A stretch of 64,000 bases of DNA from Deltaproteobacteria bacterium (GCA_018401435.1 JAGYJW010000006.1:168241-232240); one strand, 5' to 3'; shown: positions 15,866 through 26,578, counted from the first letter of the stretch. Notes: generated from the sequence alone by a model not told the origin. Numbers and translations: made by a program.

Positions 15866-18800
15866 ATGACCAGCACCGCCCTCCTGCTCTTCTTCGCGGC
15901 CGCCCAGGCCCATGATCCCATCGACGACCGGGGGGGCGCCGCCCCCACGCCAGAGGCCGAGACGGTCGCTGAGGCCCCGGCGAAAGACGCCGAGGAAGCC
16001 GACGCCGCCGAGGTCGACTGGGATGTGCTCGTGCCGCACGGCGCCCACCACAGCGCCCGCTTCACCTTGACCGAAGGCACCTGGATGAGCGTGTCGGTGT
16101 CCGGCGACAGGCTGGTCTTCGACCTGCTGGGCGACCTCTGGTCCATGCCGCTGTCCGGCGGCAAGGCCGACCGCCTCACCGCCGACGCGGCTTGGGACAG
16201 CGAACCCCGCTTCTCGCCCGATGGGCGCCGCATCGCCTTCGTCTCGGATCGCGACGGCAACGAGCAGATCTGGGTGATGGACCGCGACGGCCGGAACCTG
16301 CACAAGGTCACCGACGAGGACGAGGCCCGGGTGACCGACCCGGTCTGGGACCCGACAGGCGACTGGCTGATCGTGCGCCGCCGCACCGTGGACACCCGCA
16401 GCATCGGCGTGACCGAACTCTGGCGGGTGCATGTCGATGGCGGCACGCCGGGCTTCGCCCTGACCAGCCTGGATGAGCACCCCCACGCTGGCGAATCCAC
16501 CACCGACGGTCGCTTCGTCTACTTCTCGAATCGGCACGGGCGCTTCAATTACGACGAGAACCCGGTGGCCGGGCTCTGGGATGTGCAGCGCCTGGACCTT
16601 CAGACCAACGAGGTGCGGACCGTGGTGCACGGGGCCGGAAGCGCCTCCCGGCCCAAGCTCTCCCCGGATGGCAAGACCTTGGCCTTCGTCTCTCGCGACC
16701 GCAGCCACACCCTGCTGGAGCTGATGGACCTGGCCACCGGGCGCCGGCGCACCCTCAGCCAGGATCTGGACCACGACCAGCTCGAAGGCTTCGCCCTGCA
16801 CGGCACCTACCCCGACATCAGCTGGCTGCCCGATGGCTCGGGTCTCGTGCTGTGGGCGCGGGGGCAGCTGTGGAAGCTGGGCCTGGACGGCACCGAGACC
16901 GCCATCCCCTTTGAGGCCACCGGCAGCTGGGACTTCCACGATGTTCAGCGTTGGAAGCGCACGATTCCCGATACCGTTCAGGCCCGGGTGATCCGCTGGC
17001 CGGTCCGGTCCAAGGACGGTCGCCTGGCCTTCTCGGCCATGGGCCGGCTCTGGACGCAGGACCCGGGTGGAGAGATCGCGCCCGCGTCCTCAGGCACCGG
17101 CTATTCACCGGCCTTCAGCCCCGATGGCAAGCGCCTGGCCTGGACCTCCTGGACCGACTGCCCCGCACCCGACACCGCGGTGTCGGCAGCGCCCGCGCCC
17201 GACTGTGGGGGACGCCTGCACCTCAGCCAGGGCAAGAAGCAGGAGACCCTGCCGGTGGAGGGCCTGCTCATCAACCCCGCCTGGTCACCCGACGGCAAGA
17301 CGCTGGTGGTGCTGCGGGGCGTGGGGGGCAGCTCCAGCCCCGACCTGGGCAGCCAGCCCTGGTATGAGCTCGTGCGCCTGACCGAGGGCAAGAAGGGTCG
17401 CTGGGACAGCGTGGTCATCGGCAGCACCGACATCGACCAGTTCCGCGCGCCGCGCCCCACCATCGTGGGGGATCGCATCTACTGGGCCGAGTCGCGTCCC
17501 ACCGAGCCCCGCCGCCCCGGCAAGGCCGTCCTGGTGAGCGTGGATCTGGATGGGGACGACAAGATCGAGCATCTGTCCCTGGGCGGCGCCCAGGAGGTGC
17601 GGTTGAGCCCCACGGGCAAGCGGGTGGCCTTCAAGCGCGGCCACCAGGCCTGGGTGGCCGATGTGCCGCCGCAGATGCGCGATCTGGACGTGGACGCGCT
17701 GCCGCATCGCAAGCTCACCGAACAGGTCGGCGACTGGCTGGAGTGGTCGCCCGACGGCCGCGAGCTGAGCTGGATGGCCGGCAATACGCTGAATCGGCTG
17801 GTGGTGGACGCCGTCACCCTGCCCGAGAAGGCCGAAGCCCCCAAGCCCCAGCAGGAGGAGCTCAAGCTCAGCCTTTCGGCAGATGCCCGCCGGCAGCCTG
17901 GCCCTCACCCACGCCACCGTGCTCACCATGGAGCCCGACGGCCAGGGCGGCGTGGTGGTGCTCGACGACGCCACGGTGGTCATCGAAGGCGACCGCATCC
18001 TCTCGGTGGGCAGCGCGCCGCCCCCGGCGGGGGCGCGGATCATCGACGCCACCGGCAAGACCATCATCCCCGGCCTGGTCGATGTGCACGCCCACCTGCA
18101 CTACAGCGCGGGGGACGTCTTGCCGGCGCAGGAGTGGCGCTACCTGGTGAACCTCGACTTCGGGGTCACCACGGTGCACGACCCCTCGGCCAGCACCGAT
18201 CTTGTGTTCACGCAAAAAGAAAGGGTCGAGGTTGGCTTTGAGCGCGGCCCCCGCATTCATTCCACCGGCTACATCCTCTATGGGGCCCTGGACAACGACG
18301 CGGCCATCACCCAGACCCCCGAAGACGCCTTGGCCCATGTGCGGCGGATCAAGGCGGCGGGGGGCCAGTCGGTCAAGGTCTACCAGCAGTCCCGCCGCGA
18401 CCAGCGCCAGTGGTATGTGCAGGCCTGCGATGCCGAGGAGATCCTCTGTGTGGCCGAAGGCGGCGGCGACCTGTGGATGAACCTGGGCATGGTGGCCGAT
18501 GGCATCCAGGCGATCGAACACGCCCTGCCCATCGCTCCGCTCTATGCCGACGTGAAGCAGTGGATGGCGGCCAGCCGCAGCAAAGACAGCTTTGGAAGCG
18601 CCTATACGCCCACACTGCTGGTGGCTTATGGGGGTATGGGCGGCGAGAACTACTTCTACCAGCACGAGAACCCCCGCGACAACGCGCGGCTGCTGCGACA
18701 CCACCCCCGCCGGCTGCTGGATGCCCGCGCCTGGCGGCCGGGCCTGATGGCGGCGGATGAGGACTGGAACCACATGCAGGTGGCCCGCGAGGCCGCGGCG

Positions 18801-19106
18801 ATGGCCCGCGACGGCGTGCTGGTCACCCTGGGGGCCCATGGCCAGCTGCAGGGGCTGGGGGCGCACTGGGAGCTGTGGGCCCTGGCCTCGGAGGGGGCCA
18901 TGACCCCGCTGGAGGCGCTGTCGGCCGCCACCCTGCAGGGGGCGCGCTACCTCGGCCTGGAGGATCAGCTGGGCACGGTGACCGCCGGCAAGCTGGCCGA
19001 TCTGGTGGTGCTGGATGCCGACCCGCGCGCCGATATCCGCAACAGCGACGACATCTTCCTGGTCATCAAGAACGGCGTGCCTCAGCCCTCTTCGGGGCCG
19101 GAGTAG
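15866..19106 (+). CDS. Exported TolB-like propeller fused to an amidohydrolase (frameshifted)
   Basis: About 1080 residues read in two frames joined near 17880. The first part has a short signal-like start and a long beta-propeller with PD40/TolB-type repeats (SPDGRRIAFVSDRDG and similar). The second part is a metal-dependent amidohydrolase: GLVDVHAHLHY holds the HxH ligands, VKVYQQ the probable bridging lysine, and IEHALP a further histidine. GAHGQLQGLGAHWEL replaces the usual LGTD region, and GKLADLVVLDADP closes the fold. The single frame change lies in a junction where the domains should be continuous, so an indel is likely. Such proteins are thought to act on peptides or cyclic amides in the periplasm; substrate unknown. 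Confidence 0.8.
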
Positions 19107-19864
19107 CCCGGAAATCCCGGAAAGGTCGGGTAGTCGGCGAAGGCCGCGAGGGGGTCGAGCTTGGGCGGCGGCCAGGCGTCCAGCACCGCGAGGTAGCGGC
19201 TCTGGGGGCCCATGCGCAGCTTCTTGATGGCCTTGGCCCCGCAGAGCAGGGCGCCCAGCTGAGCGAACATCCAGGCCATGGCCGGGGTGCAGCCGCCCAC
19301 GGTGCTGGCGCGCATCGGGGCCAGGCCCAGGCGGTGACCCAGGCCCTGCAGCTCCCAGGCCCGGGCGCGGTCTTCGGGACGGAGGCGGTCATCGGCCCAG
19401 GCCCAGGTCCAGCGCATCTCGGCCTCGTCCACGGTGCCCAGGGTCTGCGCCCGCAGGGTCCAGGCCACCCGCTCGTCCAGGTATTGCAGCTCCACCAGGC
19501 CCCCCGGCCCAAAGCGCCATCGGGGCAGGCGCGCCTCGCCGGTCTCCTCGGCGAAGGCGCGGTTGCGCGCGTCCATCTCCTGGGCGGCCAGGGCGACCAG
19601 GTTGCCGTCCAGCAGGGCATCGGCCGAGGCGTCCAACTCGCCGGCCCGCTGCCAGTAGCAGGCCTCGCAGGCAGGCTGGAAGCTCTCGTCCGCCAGGGCG
19701 CTCCAGTCCCCCAAGGCCGCCCGGTCGCAGGCCGGACAGATGGCCACCCGCAGGTCTTCTGCGCCGCCGTGCAGCATCTGGCGGGCGCTCCCATCCGCGA
19801 GGTGGACGCAGAGCAGGGCCAGGGCCTGCTGTCCGTGCTCGCTGCAGTCGACCGCTTCGGACAT
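19082..19864 (-). CDS. DUF6882-like protein of unknown function
   Basis: From the ATG at 19864 the product is 260 residues. The N-terminal third holds possible metal-binding Cys/His pairs (CSEHGQ, CPACD, CEACY). The rest contains MRWTWAWADDRLRPEDRARA, resembling the W-x-W-A-W-A-(N/D) core of the DUF6882 family, and ends in a Pro-rich tail. No function is known. Its end overlaps the end of the convergent amidohydrolase gene by 25 bp. The earlier in-frame ATG is less likely because the 20 extra residues are Arg/Pro-rich. Confidence 0.7.
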   Translation of the reverse strand: MSEAVDCSEHGQQALALLCVHLADGSARQMLHGGAEDLRVAICPACDRAALGDWSALADESFQPACEACYWQRAGELDASADALLDGNLVALAAQEMDARNRAFAEETGEARLPRWRFGPGGLVELQYLDERVAWTLRAQTLGTVDEAEMRWTWAWADDRLRPEDRARAWELQGLGHRLGLAPMRASTVGGCTPAMAWMFAQLGALLCGAKAIKKLRMGPQSRYLAVLDAWPPPKLDPLAAFADYPTFPGFPGYSGPEEG

Positions 19865-19988
19865 GGGGTGGGCTCCTTGCTTTCCGCGTAGCGACGGCCG
19901 GGTCCGGGGGCAAGGGCGGAGCACCGGCCGCGGGCCCCCGGGTTAGGCGCAGGCCGGCCAGGGAGGCTTCTTGGGCGATCTGCGGCGC

Positions 19989-21489
19989 ATGGCTCCGGTC
20001 CTCGCCTTGCTGCTGCTGGCCTTGCTGCTGCTGGCGGTGGATCTGGCCGCGCAGGTGGGCGGACCGGTGGGCTGGGAGGAGGGCCTGAACGCGCGGGGCG
20101 CCCTGATGGTGGCCTGCGGACACGGCGACCGGCTGCTGGATCTGCAATACCGCCCCTCCTGTGGGGGCTGTTCGGCCGAGGCCCTGCTGGCGGCCCCCCT
20201 CTTTGCGCTGCTGGGGCCGAGGCTGCTGGCCTGGAAGCTGCTGCCCCTGGGCTTTCACCTGCTGATGCTGGCCGCGGGCGCCCTCTGGTTGATGCGCAGC
20301 CCCGGCCCCGCCCGGTCGCGGGTCCTGCTGGCCTGGCTGCTGCTGGAGATTGGCGCCCCGGGATTTTACCGCAGCCTCTCTTCCATCGCCTGGGGCAACC
20401 ACTTCGAAGGCGCGGCCCTGGGGCTGCTGGCGGTGGCCCTGGCGCTCTGGGCCGAGCGGCCTGGCCAGCCGCGCGAGCCGACGCGCCTGGCCTGGAGCGC
20501 TGCCGGGCTGGTGGCCGGACTGTCGCTGTCCTTTGTGATGAGCGCGGCCTGGGCGGCGGGGGGCGGTGCTGGTGCCTCGCCCTGCGCGGGCGGGCGGGCG
20601 GGGCCCGCTGGCGGCCCTCGCCCTGCCCCCCTGGGCCTGCTGCCCGCGCTGTGGGCGGCCAGCGTGCGGCCCGACCAGCAGCCCATCCTGGTCGATCTGT
20701 GGACCTCGTGGGCCCTCGCGCCCCCCGACGCCCTGCTGCGCTGGTTGTGGACCGACTTCTTGCGCGGCGGGCTCTGGTCCCAGGGTCGGAGCGGCGCCAT
20801 CGATCCCCTGGCCGTGCTGGCCTGGGGCGGGCTGTGGGGCCTGGCGCTGGTGGGCACGATCGCGGCGGCTCGGCAGAAGCCCCGCGCACCCGCCCTGCTG
20901 CTGGCCCTCGGCCTGCTGCTGCTGGCCTACCTGCTGCGCTTCGATCTCTGGGACGACAACCCCGAAGTACGGGGCTTCGACGCCTTCAACCTGCGCTACC
21001 GGGTGGCCCTCTGGCCGCTGCTGGCCCTGGTGCGGCCGAGGCCGTTGGCCGCTGGCGGGGGCCTTTGCCGCCGTCCTGCTGGGGTCCCTGCTGGGCCTGG
21101 GCTTTCGGGTGGCGGCCTGGCCCGGGGCCGCGTCTTCGGGCTGGCCCGATCTGGGCGCGCCGGTGATCCGCGCCGACCACGCGCCGGACCCCACGGTGCC
21201 CGCCGGAGCGCCGCCACAGCGCCTGGCCGACAGGCTGGGTCGGCCCCAGGATGAAGTCGCTGCCTCCATTTTCATCGAGGGGCACGCCGACGCCATCCCC
21301 CTGTGTCGCCAGCACCATGTCGCGGAGTGGGGCCGCCGGGTGCAGCTTGGCGGGCCGCGGCCCGGTGCGTGGTCGAGGCCAGGCGCGGCTGGTGGACCCG
21401 GGCCGATGCCCGCCCGCCTTCCGGCCCCGGTCGGGCGCAGGCTGGCGGCGCACAAGGGTCCTGCCCCCCGGCCCCGCGCCCGTGGAATA
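19989..21489 (+). pseudogene. Multi-pass membrane protein, several frameshifts
   Basis: A very hydrophobic protein starting MAPVLALLLLALLLLAVDLA is read across at least three frame changes (near 20570, 20630 and 21050). Recognisable blocks are GAPGFYRSLSSIAWGNHFEG, WTSWALAPPDALLRWLW and RFDLWDDNPEVRGFDAFNLR, each followed by leucine-rich helices. The pattern of an aspartate/glutamate-rich first loop (GPVGWEEGLNARG) followed by many helices recalls GT-C glycosyltransferases, but this is a guess. The last frame runs into the nucleotidase, so its own stop is also lost. Either it is decayed or it suffers from the indels seen across the window. Confidence 0.55.
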
Positions 21490-21498
21490 ATGGGCCCC

Positions 21499-23397
21499 AT
21501 GCCCTCCTTGCTCCTGCTCAGTGGCCTGCTGTCTGCTGCTCCGGCTGCCGATCGCGTCGTGATCCTCCACACCAACGACTGGCAGAGCGGCCTGAGCGGG
21601 GTGGGCCCTGACAGCGCCTACAGCCCCGACGTGCTGGGCGATGACCAGACCCAGGGCGGGGTGGCCCGCCTCGCGGCGATGGTGGCCGCGCGCCGGGCGG
21701 CGACCACCGACCCCGTCCTGCTGCTGGACGGCGGCGATGTGACCATGGGCACCCTCTTCCATGTGCTCACCCGCGAGACCGGCACCGAGCTGCAGCTGAT
21801 GGCCCGCATGGGCTACGACGCGGTCACGCTGGGCAACCACGAGTTCGACTTCCGGCCGGGCGGCCTGGGCGAGATGATGGCGTCGGCGCAGCAGGGCGCT
21901 GGCCTGCCGCCCATCGTGGCCACCAACCTGCAGCTCGACCCCACGGACGCCCGGGATGACGCCCTGCAGGCCCTGCTGGACAGCGGCCTCATCGCCCGCA
22001 CCCGCGTGATCGAGCGCGGGGGGCTGCGTTTCGGCATCATCGGCATCCTGGGTCGGGACGCCACCGACGTGATGGGGGACGCCGCGCCGGTCAGCACCAC
22101 CGACGCCATCCCCGCCGCCAGCGAGGCCGCCCGGGCCCTGCGGGAACAGGGCGTGGACGCCGTCTTTGTCGTCAGCCACAGCGGCGTGCAGCAGCAGCCC
22201 GACGGCAGCTGGGGCGGCGAAGAGGTGGACCTGATGACGGCGGTGCCGGGCCTGGACGCCATCATCGGCGGACACAGCCACACCGCGCTGCACGAGCCCA
22301 TTCTGGTGGATGGGCGCCCCATCGTGCAGGCCGGATCCGACACCCAGTGGCTGGGGGAGCTGGTGCTGGAGCGGGCCCAGGCCGGCGCGCCCTGGACCGT
22401 CGCCCAGTACCGGCTGATGCCCGTGAACGATGATCACCTGGGCGATGTCGGGGTCACCGACCAGGTCGACAGCCTCAAGCAGCGCATCGACGCCGAGTTC
22501 CTCGCGCCCTTCGGCTACCGATTCGACCAGCCCCTGGCCCGGGCCGACCGCTTTCATGGCCGAGGCTTCGAAGACCACGTCATCGGCAACCTGGTGACCG
22601 ACGCCATGCGCGAGGCCACCGGCGCCGACATCGCGGTCACGGGAAATGGCACCTTGCGGGCGGATATCTACCCGGGCACCCAAGCCGTCTCCGACATCTT
22701 CCGCATTCAGGGCCTGGGCATCGGTCTGCTGGATGACAGCCCCGGCTACCCGCTGGTGAAGGGCTATCTCAACGGCCCCCAGCTGAAGTCCGCGCTGGAG
22801 TTCCTGCTCATCGGCTACACCCTGAAGGGGGCGGACTACTACCCTCGGCTCTCGGGGGCCAAGGTGGTCTACAACCCGCACCGGGTGCCCTTTGACCGCA
22901 TCGAGGCCGTCTACCTGGGCAGTGAGGACCAGGGCTTCACCGAGGTGGACCTGCAGGATGTGGACGGGCGCACCAGCCTGGCGGCGACCACCTATGTCGC
23001 GGGCTTCCTGCCCCGGGTCAAGGAGCTGTCCTATGGCATCCTCGATGCCACCCTGATGGATGAGAACGACCAGCCGGTCTCGCCCGATGATCTGCGCCCC
23101 ATCCTCTATGACGGCGATCCGCGAACACCGGGCATCCAAGAGGTCAAGAGCTGGAAGGCCCTGATGGACCACCTCAAGCGCCTGCCGGATCTGGATGAGG
23201 ACGGCCTGGCCGACATCCCGTCGGAGGGCCCGCTGACCCGGGCCCGGCTGGTGCCTGACCCCTCCTGGGCGCCTGCGGGCATGATCCGCAACGCCACCTG
23301 GCGCATGTGGGGCGCCATCCTGCTGCCCCTGCTGCTGATTGGCGGCCTCACCACGTCGGCCGCTTGGCTGTTCCGGCGTCGCCGGTCCCCGGCATGA
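21499..23397 (+). CDS. 5'-nucleotidase/UshA-family phosphoesterase, membrane-anchored
   Basis: A 632-residue protein. A signal peptide (MPSLLLLSGLLSAAPA) precedes the metallophosphoesterase domain, with the metal ligands in VILHTNDWQ, LLLDGGD, TLGNHEFDF, VVSHSG and IIGGHSHT. The C-terminal 5'-nucleotidase domain contains IGNLVTDAMREATGADIAVT and TGNGTLRADI. A C-terminal helix (ILLPLLLIGGLTTSAAW) followed by RRRR should anchor it in the membrane, which is unusual for UshA proteins. It probably releases phosphate and nucleosides from nucleotides outside the cytoplasm. ATG 21490 is an alternative start. Its stop overlaps the next start in ATGA. Confidence 0.9.
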   Translation: MPSLLLLSGLLSAAPAADRVVILHTNDWQSGLSGVGPDSAYSPDVLGDDQTQGGVARLAAMVAARRAATTDPVLLLDGGDVTMGTLFHVLTRETGTELQLMARMGYDAVTLGNHEFDFRPGGLGEMMASAQQGAGLPPIVATNLQLDPTDARDDALQALLDSGLIARTRVIERGGLRFGIIGILGRDATDVMGDAAPVSTTDAIPAASEAARALREQGVDAVFVVSHSGVQQQPDGSWGGEEVDLMTAVPGLDAIIGGHSHTALHEPILVDGRPIVQAGSDTQWLGELVLERAQAGAPWTVAQYRLMPVNDDHLGDVGVTDQVDSLKQRIDAEFLAPFGYRFDQPLARADRFHGRGFEDHVIGNLVTDAMREATGADIAVTGNGTLRADIYPGTQAVSDIFRIQGLGIGLLDDSPGYPLVKGYLNGPQLKSALEFLLIGYTLKGADYYPRLSGAKVVYNPHRVPFDRIEAVYLGSEDQGFTEVDLQDVDGRTSLAATTYVAGFLPRVKELSYGILDATLMDENDQPVSPDDLRPILYDGDPRTPGIQEVKSWKALMDHLKRLPDLDEDGLADIPSEGPLTRARLVPDPSWAPAGMIRNATWRMWGAILLPLLLIGGLTTSAAWLFRRRRSPA

Positions 23398-24683
23398 GGG
23401 CGCTGCTTCCCGCGCTGCTTCCCGCGCTGCTCGTCCCGGCGCTGCTGGCGCTTCCGGCTCCGGCGCAGGCCGTGCAATTGCGCTTTCCCACGGGATCTTC
23501 GCACCACGGCTTCTTCTATCCCACGGCCTATCGCGACCATGGTGGGGTCACGGATTGGGCCTGCGGAAGCAATAGCTATAGCGGCCACCGGGGCTCGGAT
23601 TTTGGCGTGGGCTCCTGGTCGGGCATGGATGCGGGTCGAGAGGTGCGCGCGGCTGGCGATGCGGTGGTCAAGACCACCCACGACGGCGAATTCGACCGCT
23701 GCACCACCGCGGACTGCCCGGGGGGCGGCGGCTTTGGCAATTACGTCGAGCTGCTGCATCCCGATGGGCGCAGCACCATCTACGCCCACCTCAAGCAGTG
23801 GAGCGTCGCCGTCACGGAGGGTCAAGCGCTGCGTTGCGGCGATCTGCTCGGGCAGGTGGGCAGCTCCGGCTACAGCACCGGGCCCCACCTGCACTTCGAG
23901 CCGCGCGACAGCGGCGACAGCAGCTTCGAACCCTTCGCCGGGTCCTGCGGGGCCAGCAGCAGCGCCTGGATGGAGCAGGGCGACTATGGCGGCCTGCCCG
24001 GGCTCAGCTGCGACAGCGCCCCGACCTGCCCCGCGGCGGGGCGCCTGCAGTGCGGCGACGTGCTGCGCCTGAGAAACGATGGCGCGGGCAGCACCGGCAG
24101 CCATGGGGCCTGGGGTTGCGCCACCTTCCGCTACAGCGGCCCCGAGCTCAGCCTGGAGCTGGCCACCGACCGCGACGAGCCCATCACCCTGCGGCTGAGC
24201 GGCCTGTCGGCAGACCTCGACCTCTTCGTCTCGGGGGACCTGGCCTGCGCACCCGCGGACTGCCTGGCGGCCAGCACCGAGGGCAGCACGGCGGACGAGG
24301 CCCTGAGCTTCAGCGCGAGCGCCGGGCGCGTCTATGCGGTGTCCATCGATGGTTATGACGGCGCGGTCAGCGACTTCACCCTGTCGGTCGACTGTGCGGG
24401 GGCCTGGCCGGGGGACGACCCGGGCGACAGCGCAGATCCGGGGATGGACTCGGCCAACCCCGACGGCGGCGAGGGCGATTCGACGGACGGTCCGGGCTCC
24501 GACGAGGGCGAAGGACCCGGTGCGGGCGGGCCCTTTGGTGCCAATGGCCCCGACCAGGCGCCGGGGGAGCGGGTGGCCCTGTCCGAGCTGGGCTGCCAGG
24601 TCGCGCCCTCGGGTCGGGGTCTGCTCTGGCTGGGCCTGGGGGTGCCCGCCTTGCTGCTGCGGCGTCGTTCAGCCCGGGGCTGA
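23394..24683 (+). CDS. M23 metallopeptidase with PPC domain and MYXO-CTERM-like tail
   Basis: A 429-residue exported protein with a signal peptide at residues 1-26. The LytM-type zinc site reads H65-RGS-D69 with the second motif GPHLHFE. Cysteine-rich segments then lead to a beta-sandwich resembling a PPC (pre-peptidase C-terminal) domain (LRLSGLSADLDLFVSGDLAC). An acidic Gly/Asp linker comes next, and the tail has a cysteine (ELGCQV), a hydrophobic helix and RRR. That tail is the layout of the MYXO-CTERM sorting signal. It should cut peptidoglycan cross-links and be retained at the surface. It is translationally coupled to the nucleotidase by a 4-bp overlap. Confidence 0.9.
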   Translation: MRALLPALLPALLVPALLALPAPAQAVQLRFPTGSSHHGFFYPTAYRDHGGVTDWACGSNSYSGHRGSDFGVGSWSGMDAGREVRAAGDAVVKTTHDGEFDRCTTADCPGGGGFGNYVELLHPDGRSTIYAHLKQWSVAVTEGQALRCGDLLGQVGSSGYSTGPHLHFEPRDSGDSSFEPFAGSCGASSSAWMEQGDYGGLPGLSCDSAPTCPAAGRLQCGDVLRLRNDGAGSTGSHGAWGCATFRYSGPELSLELATDRDEPITLRLSGLSADLDLFVSGDLACAPADCLAASTEGSTADEALSFSASAGRVYAVSIDGYDGAVSDFTLSVDCAGAWPGDDPGDSADPGMDSANPDGGEGDSTDGPGSDEGEGPGAGGPFGANGPDQAPGERVALSELGCQVAPSGRGLLWLGLGVPALLLRRRSARG

Positions 24684-25325
24684 CTCCGGATCGGCGGCCT
24701 CGCTGAGGGCGGCCAGGATCTGGCTGGCGCGGCGACTCTCGCCGATGGCGGCCTCGACCTCGGCCGAGAGCGGCGCTCGTCGGGCCAACCAGCTTGGGGG
24801 CACCGGCAGCTGCTCGATGAAGTGCCGGGGCACGCGGGGGTGGTGGCCGCCCTCCTGGGCCGCGGCCAGGGCCCGCTGAACCGGCGCGCTCAGCAGCAGG
24901 GGCACCAGGAAGGCGAGGCTGTCCCCATCCCGGGGCCGCAGCACATAGAATTCCGTGCTGGCGGCGATGCCGGCGCCATCGGGCAGATCCAGCAGCAGGC
25001 CCGGATCGACCCAGGCCAGCTGCCGCAGGTAGGGGCGCAGCCGCGACAGGATGAGGTCACCGGGTCGCAGCACGCGCTTCTGGCTTCCCAGCCGCCCGCT
25101 CTCCACCAGCCTGACCGGCGGGCGGGCGATGCCCTCCTGGGCGTGGCCGGTGTCCAGCACCCGCCAGGCCTCCGCCTGCCCTCTGGCCGTCTCGCTGCTG
25201 AAGCGCACCAAGGACGAGAGGGGCGGCCCGGTCCAGGGGAGCTGTCTGCGGGGATCGTAGCGTTCGGGGGCCAGGACGAAGGGGGCGTCCAGCTGCGACA
25301 GGGGCACCGACCGGTGCTCAGCCAT
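24669..25325 (-). CDS. Half-length type I specificity (HsdS-like) subunit
   Basis: A 218-residue protein. GDLILSRLRPYLRQLAWVDP and ASTEFYVLRP match target-recognition domains of type I specificity subunits, where the usual form is GDIL.S..RP. PRHFIEQLPVPP matches the conserved region leading into the spacer helix. Full HsdS proteins have two such domains in about 400 residues; this has one. It overlaps the upstream methylase by 8 bp, so the two form a pair. A single-domain subunit would have to act as a dimer and read a palindromic bipartite site. It overlaps the convergent peptidase gene by 15 bp. Confidence 0.75.
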   Translation of the reverse strand: MAEHRSVPLSQLDAPFVLAPERYDPRRQLPWTGPPLSSLVRFSSETARGQAEAWRVLDTGHAQEGIARPPVRLVESGRLGSQKRVLRPGDLILSRLRPYLRQLAWVDPGLLLDLPDGAGIAASTEFYVLRPRDGDSLAFLVPLLLSAPVQRALAAAQEGGHHPRVPRHFIEQLPVPPSWLARRAPLSAEVEAAIGESRRASQILAALSEAADPESAPG

Positions 25326-26490
25326 GGGCCCTCCAGACCGAGGCCAGATCGTCGAAGATGAAGTCTACGACTTCATTCAGGTCGTGGTCCAGCGCCAGCC
25401 ATGCGGGGGCCTGGGGGTCTGCCCCGGCTCGAGGGATCGGGCGGCCGCCGCGGTCGCGCCCGGCCTTCTCGGACAGGCAGAAGGCGATGGCCTCGTCGGG
25501 CAAGGGCTCTGTCGGGTCCAGGGGCAGCGGGCGCTTGCGGCCCACCACGAGGGCGGTGCGCAGGCTGGTGTGGGGCTGGAAGGTCTCGTCGGGCAGGCCC
25601 ACCACAGCGAGCACCTGCACCTGTCGCAGCAGCCAGTCGCGCAGCGGACCGTCCCGGTCGTTGACCAGCCGCCCATGGGGCAGCACGATGCCCAGGCGCC
25701 CGCCCGGCCGCAGCAGGCCCACGCAGCGCTCCAGGAACAGGGCGTCGCGCTCGGCCCGGCCGCCCCCGGTCACCGGGTAGGCGGCGCAGAGGGCGGCATC
25801 CACCACCTCGCCCGCGAAGGGGGGATTGGTGAGGATGACGTCCACGGGCCCGTTCAGATGGGGCTCCAGGGCGCCCGGTGCGAGGCTGTCGCGGTGCTCC
25901 AGATCCAGGCCGGCGATCTCCGCAACCACCGCGCCCAGACGCGCCACGCGCAAGGCGGCCGGGTCGATGTCGGCCCCCAGCAGCGGGCCGGCGTCCTTGC
26001 CCCGGTGGGCCGCCGTCGCCAGCAGCATGCCGCCCAAGCCGCAGGCGGGGTCCAGCACCCTCTCGCCGGGCTGGGGGTCGAGCAGCTTCACCAGGGCGGT
26101 GCAGACGGTGCGCGGGGTGAGGAACTGGCCCTTCTCCCCCCGGCGCCGGCGTGCAGTGAGGCCCTCAAAGATGGCGTCCAAGGCGCTTCCTTGGGCCTGT
26201 CGCAGGCGAAGGGGCGAGAGCACGTCCAGGCAGCTCTGCACCAGGCTGGGGTCGAGGCGGGCCAACAGGGGCCGGGCCATCAACGCGGGCCAGCGGTCGT
26301 TGGCCTGTTGGAGCTGCTCGGCCAGGGGCAGGGGCGGCCCCGCGCCCGCCGCCTCTTGTTGCAGCCGAAGCAGCACCAGCTCGACGGCCACCGCCACCGG
26401 GTCCTCTGCGCTGCGGGCGCTGATCAGCTCCTCCAGCCGCCGGGCCACCGACGCCCAGTCCCCGACCGCGATGTGATGGCGACGGGCCAT
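25318..26490 (-). CDS. N6-adenine DNA methyltransferase (HsdM-like)
   Basis: A 390-residue protein with the gamma-class N6-adenine methylase motifs. The HsdM-type KGQFLTPR lies at residues 120-127, motif I DPACGLGG at 147-154 and motif IV NPPF at 222-225. LPHGRLVNDRDGPLRDWLL follows in the position typical of HsdM. It is shorter than ordinary HsdM (about 500 residues). Together with the downstream half-HsdS it should form a methyltransferase. No HsdR or other nuclease lies next to it, so it may be an orphan methylase with a regulatory role or depend on an R subunit elsewhere. Confidence 0.85.
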   Translation of the reverse strand: MARRHHIAVGDWASVARRLEELISARSAEDPVAVAVELVLLRLQQEAAGAGPPLPLAEQLQQANDRWPALMARPLLARLDPSLVQSCLDVLSPLRLRQAQGSALDAIFEGLTARRRRGEKGQFLTPRTVCTALVKLLDPQPGERVLDPACGLGGMLLATAAHRGKDAGPLLGADIDPAALRVARLGAVVAEIAGLDLEHRDSLAPGALEPHLNGPVDVILTNPPFAGEVVDAALCAAYPVTGGGRAERDALFLERCVGLLRPGGRLGIVLPHGRLVNDRDGPLRDWLLRQVQVLAVVGLPDETFQPHTSLRTALVVGRKRPLPLDPTEPLPDEAIAFCLSEKAGRDRGGRPIPRAGADPQAPAWLALDHDLNEVVDFIFDDLASVWRAHG

Positions 26491-26578
26491 GGCGCTCTCT
26501 CCCAGATCCCACAGGGCTCTATCCAGGGGGACCGGCCGCCGTCCGAAGCAGATAGGGCAGCACCCTCCCGGAGTCCCC

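Noticed and set aside
24669..26490. Complete type I restriction-modification system
   Set aside because: No HsdR-like helicase/nuclease is next to the pair. The Ski2-like helicase at 28416 lacks a nuclease domain and belongs to another family.
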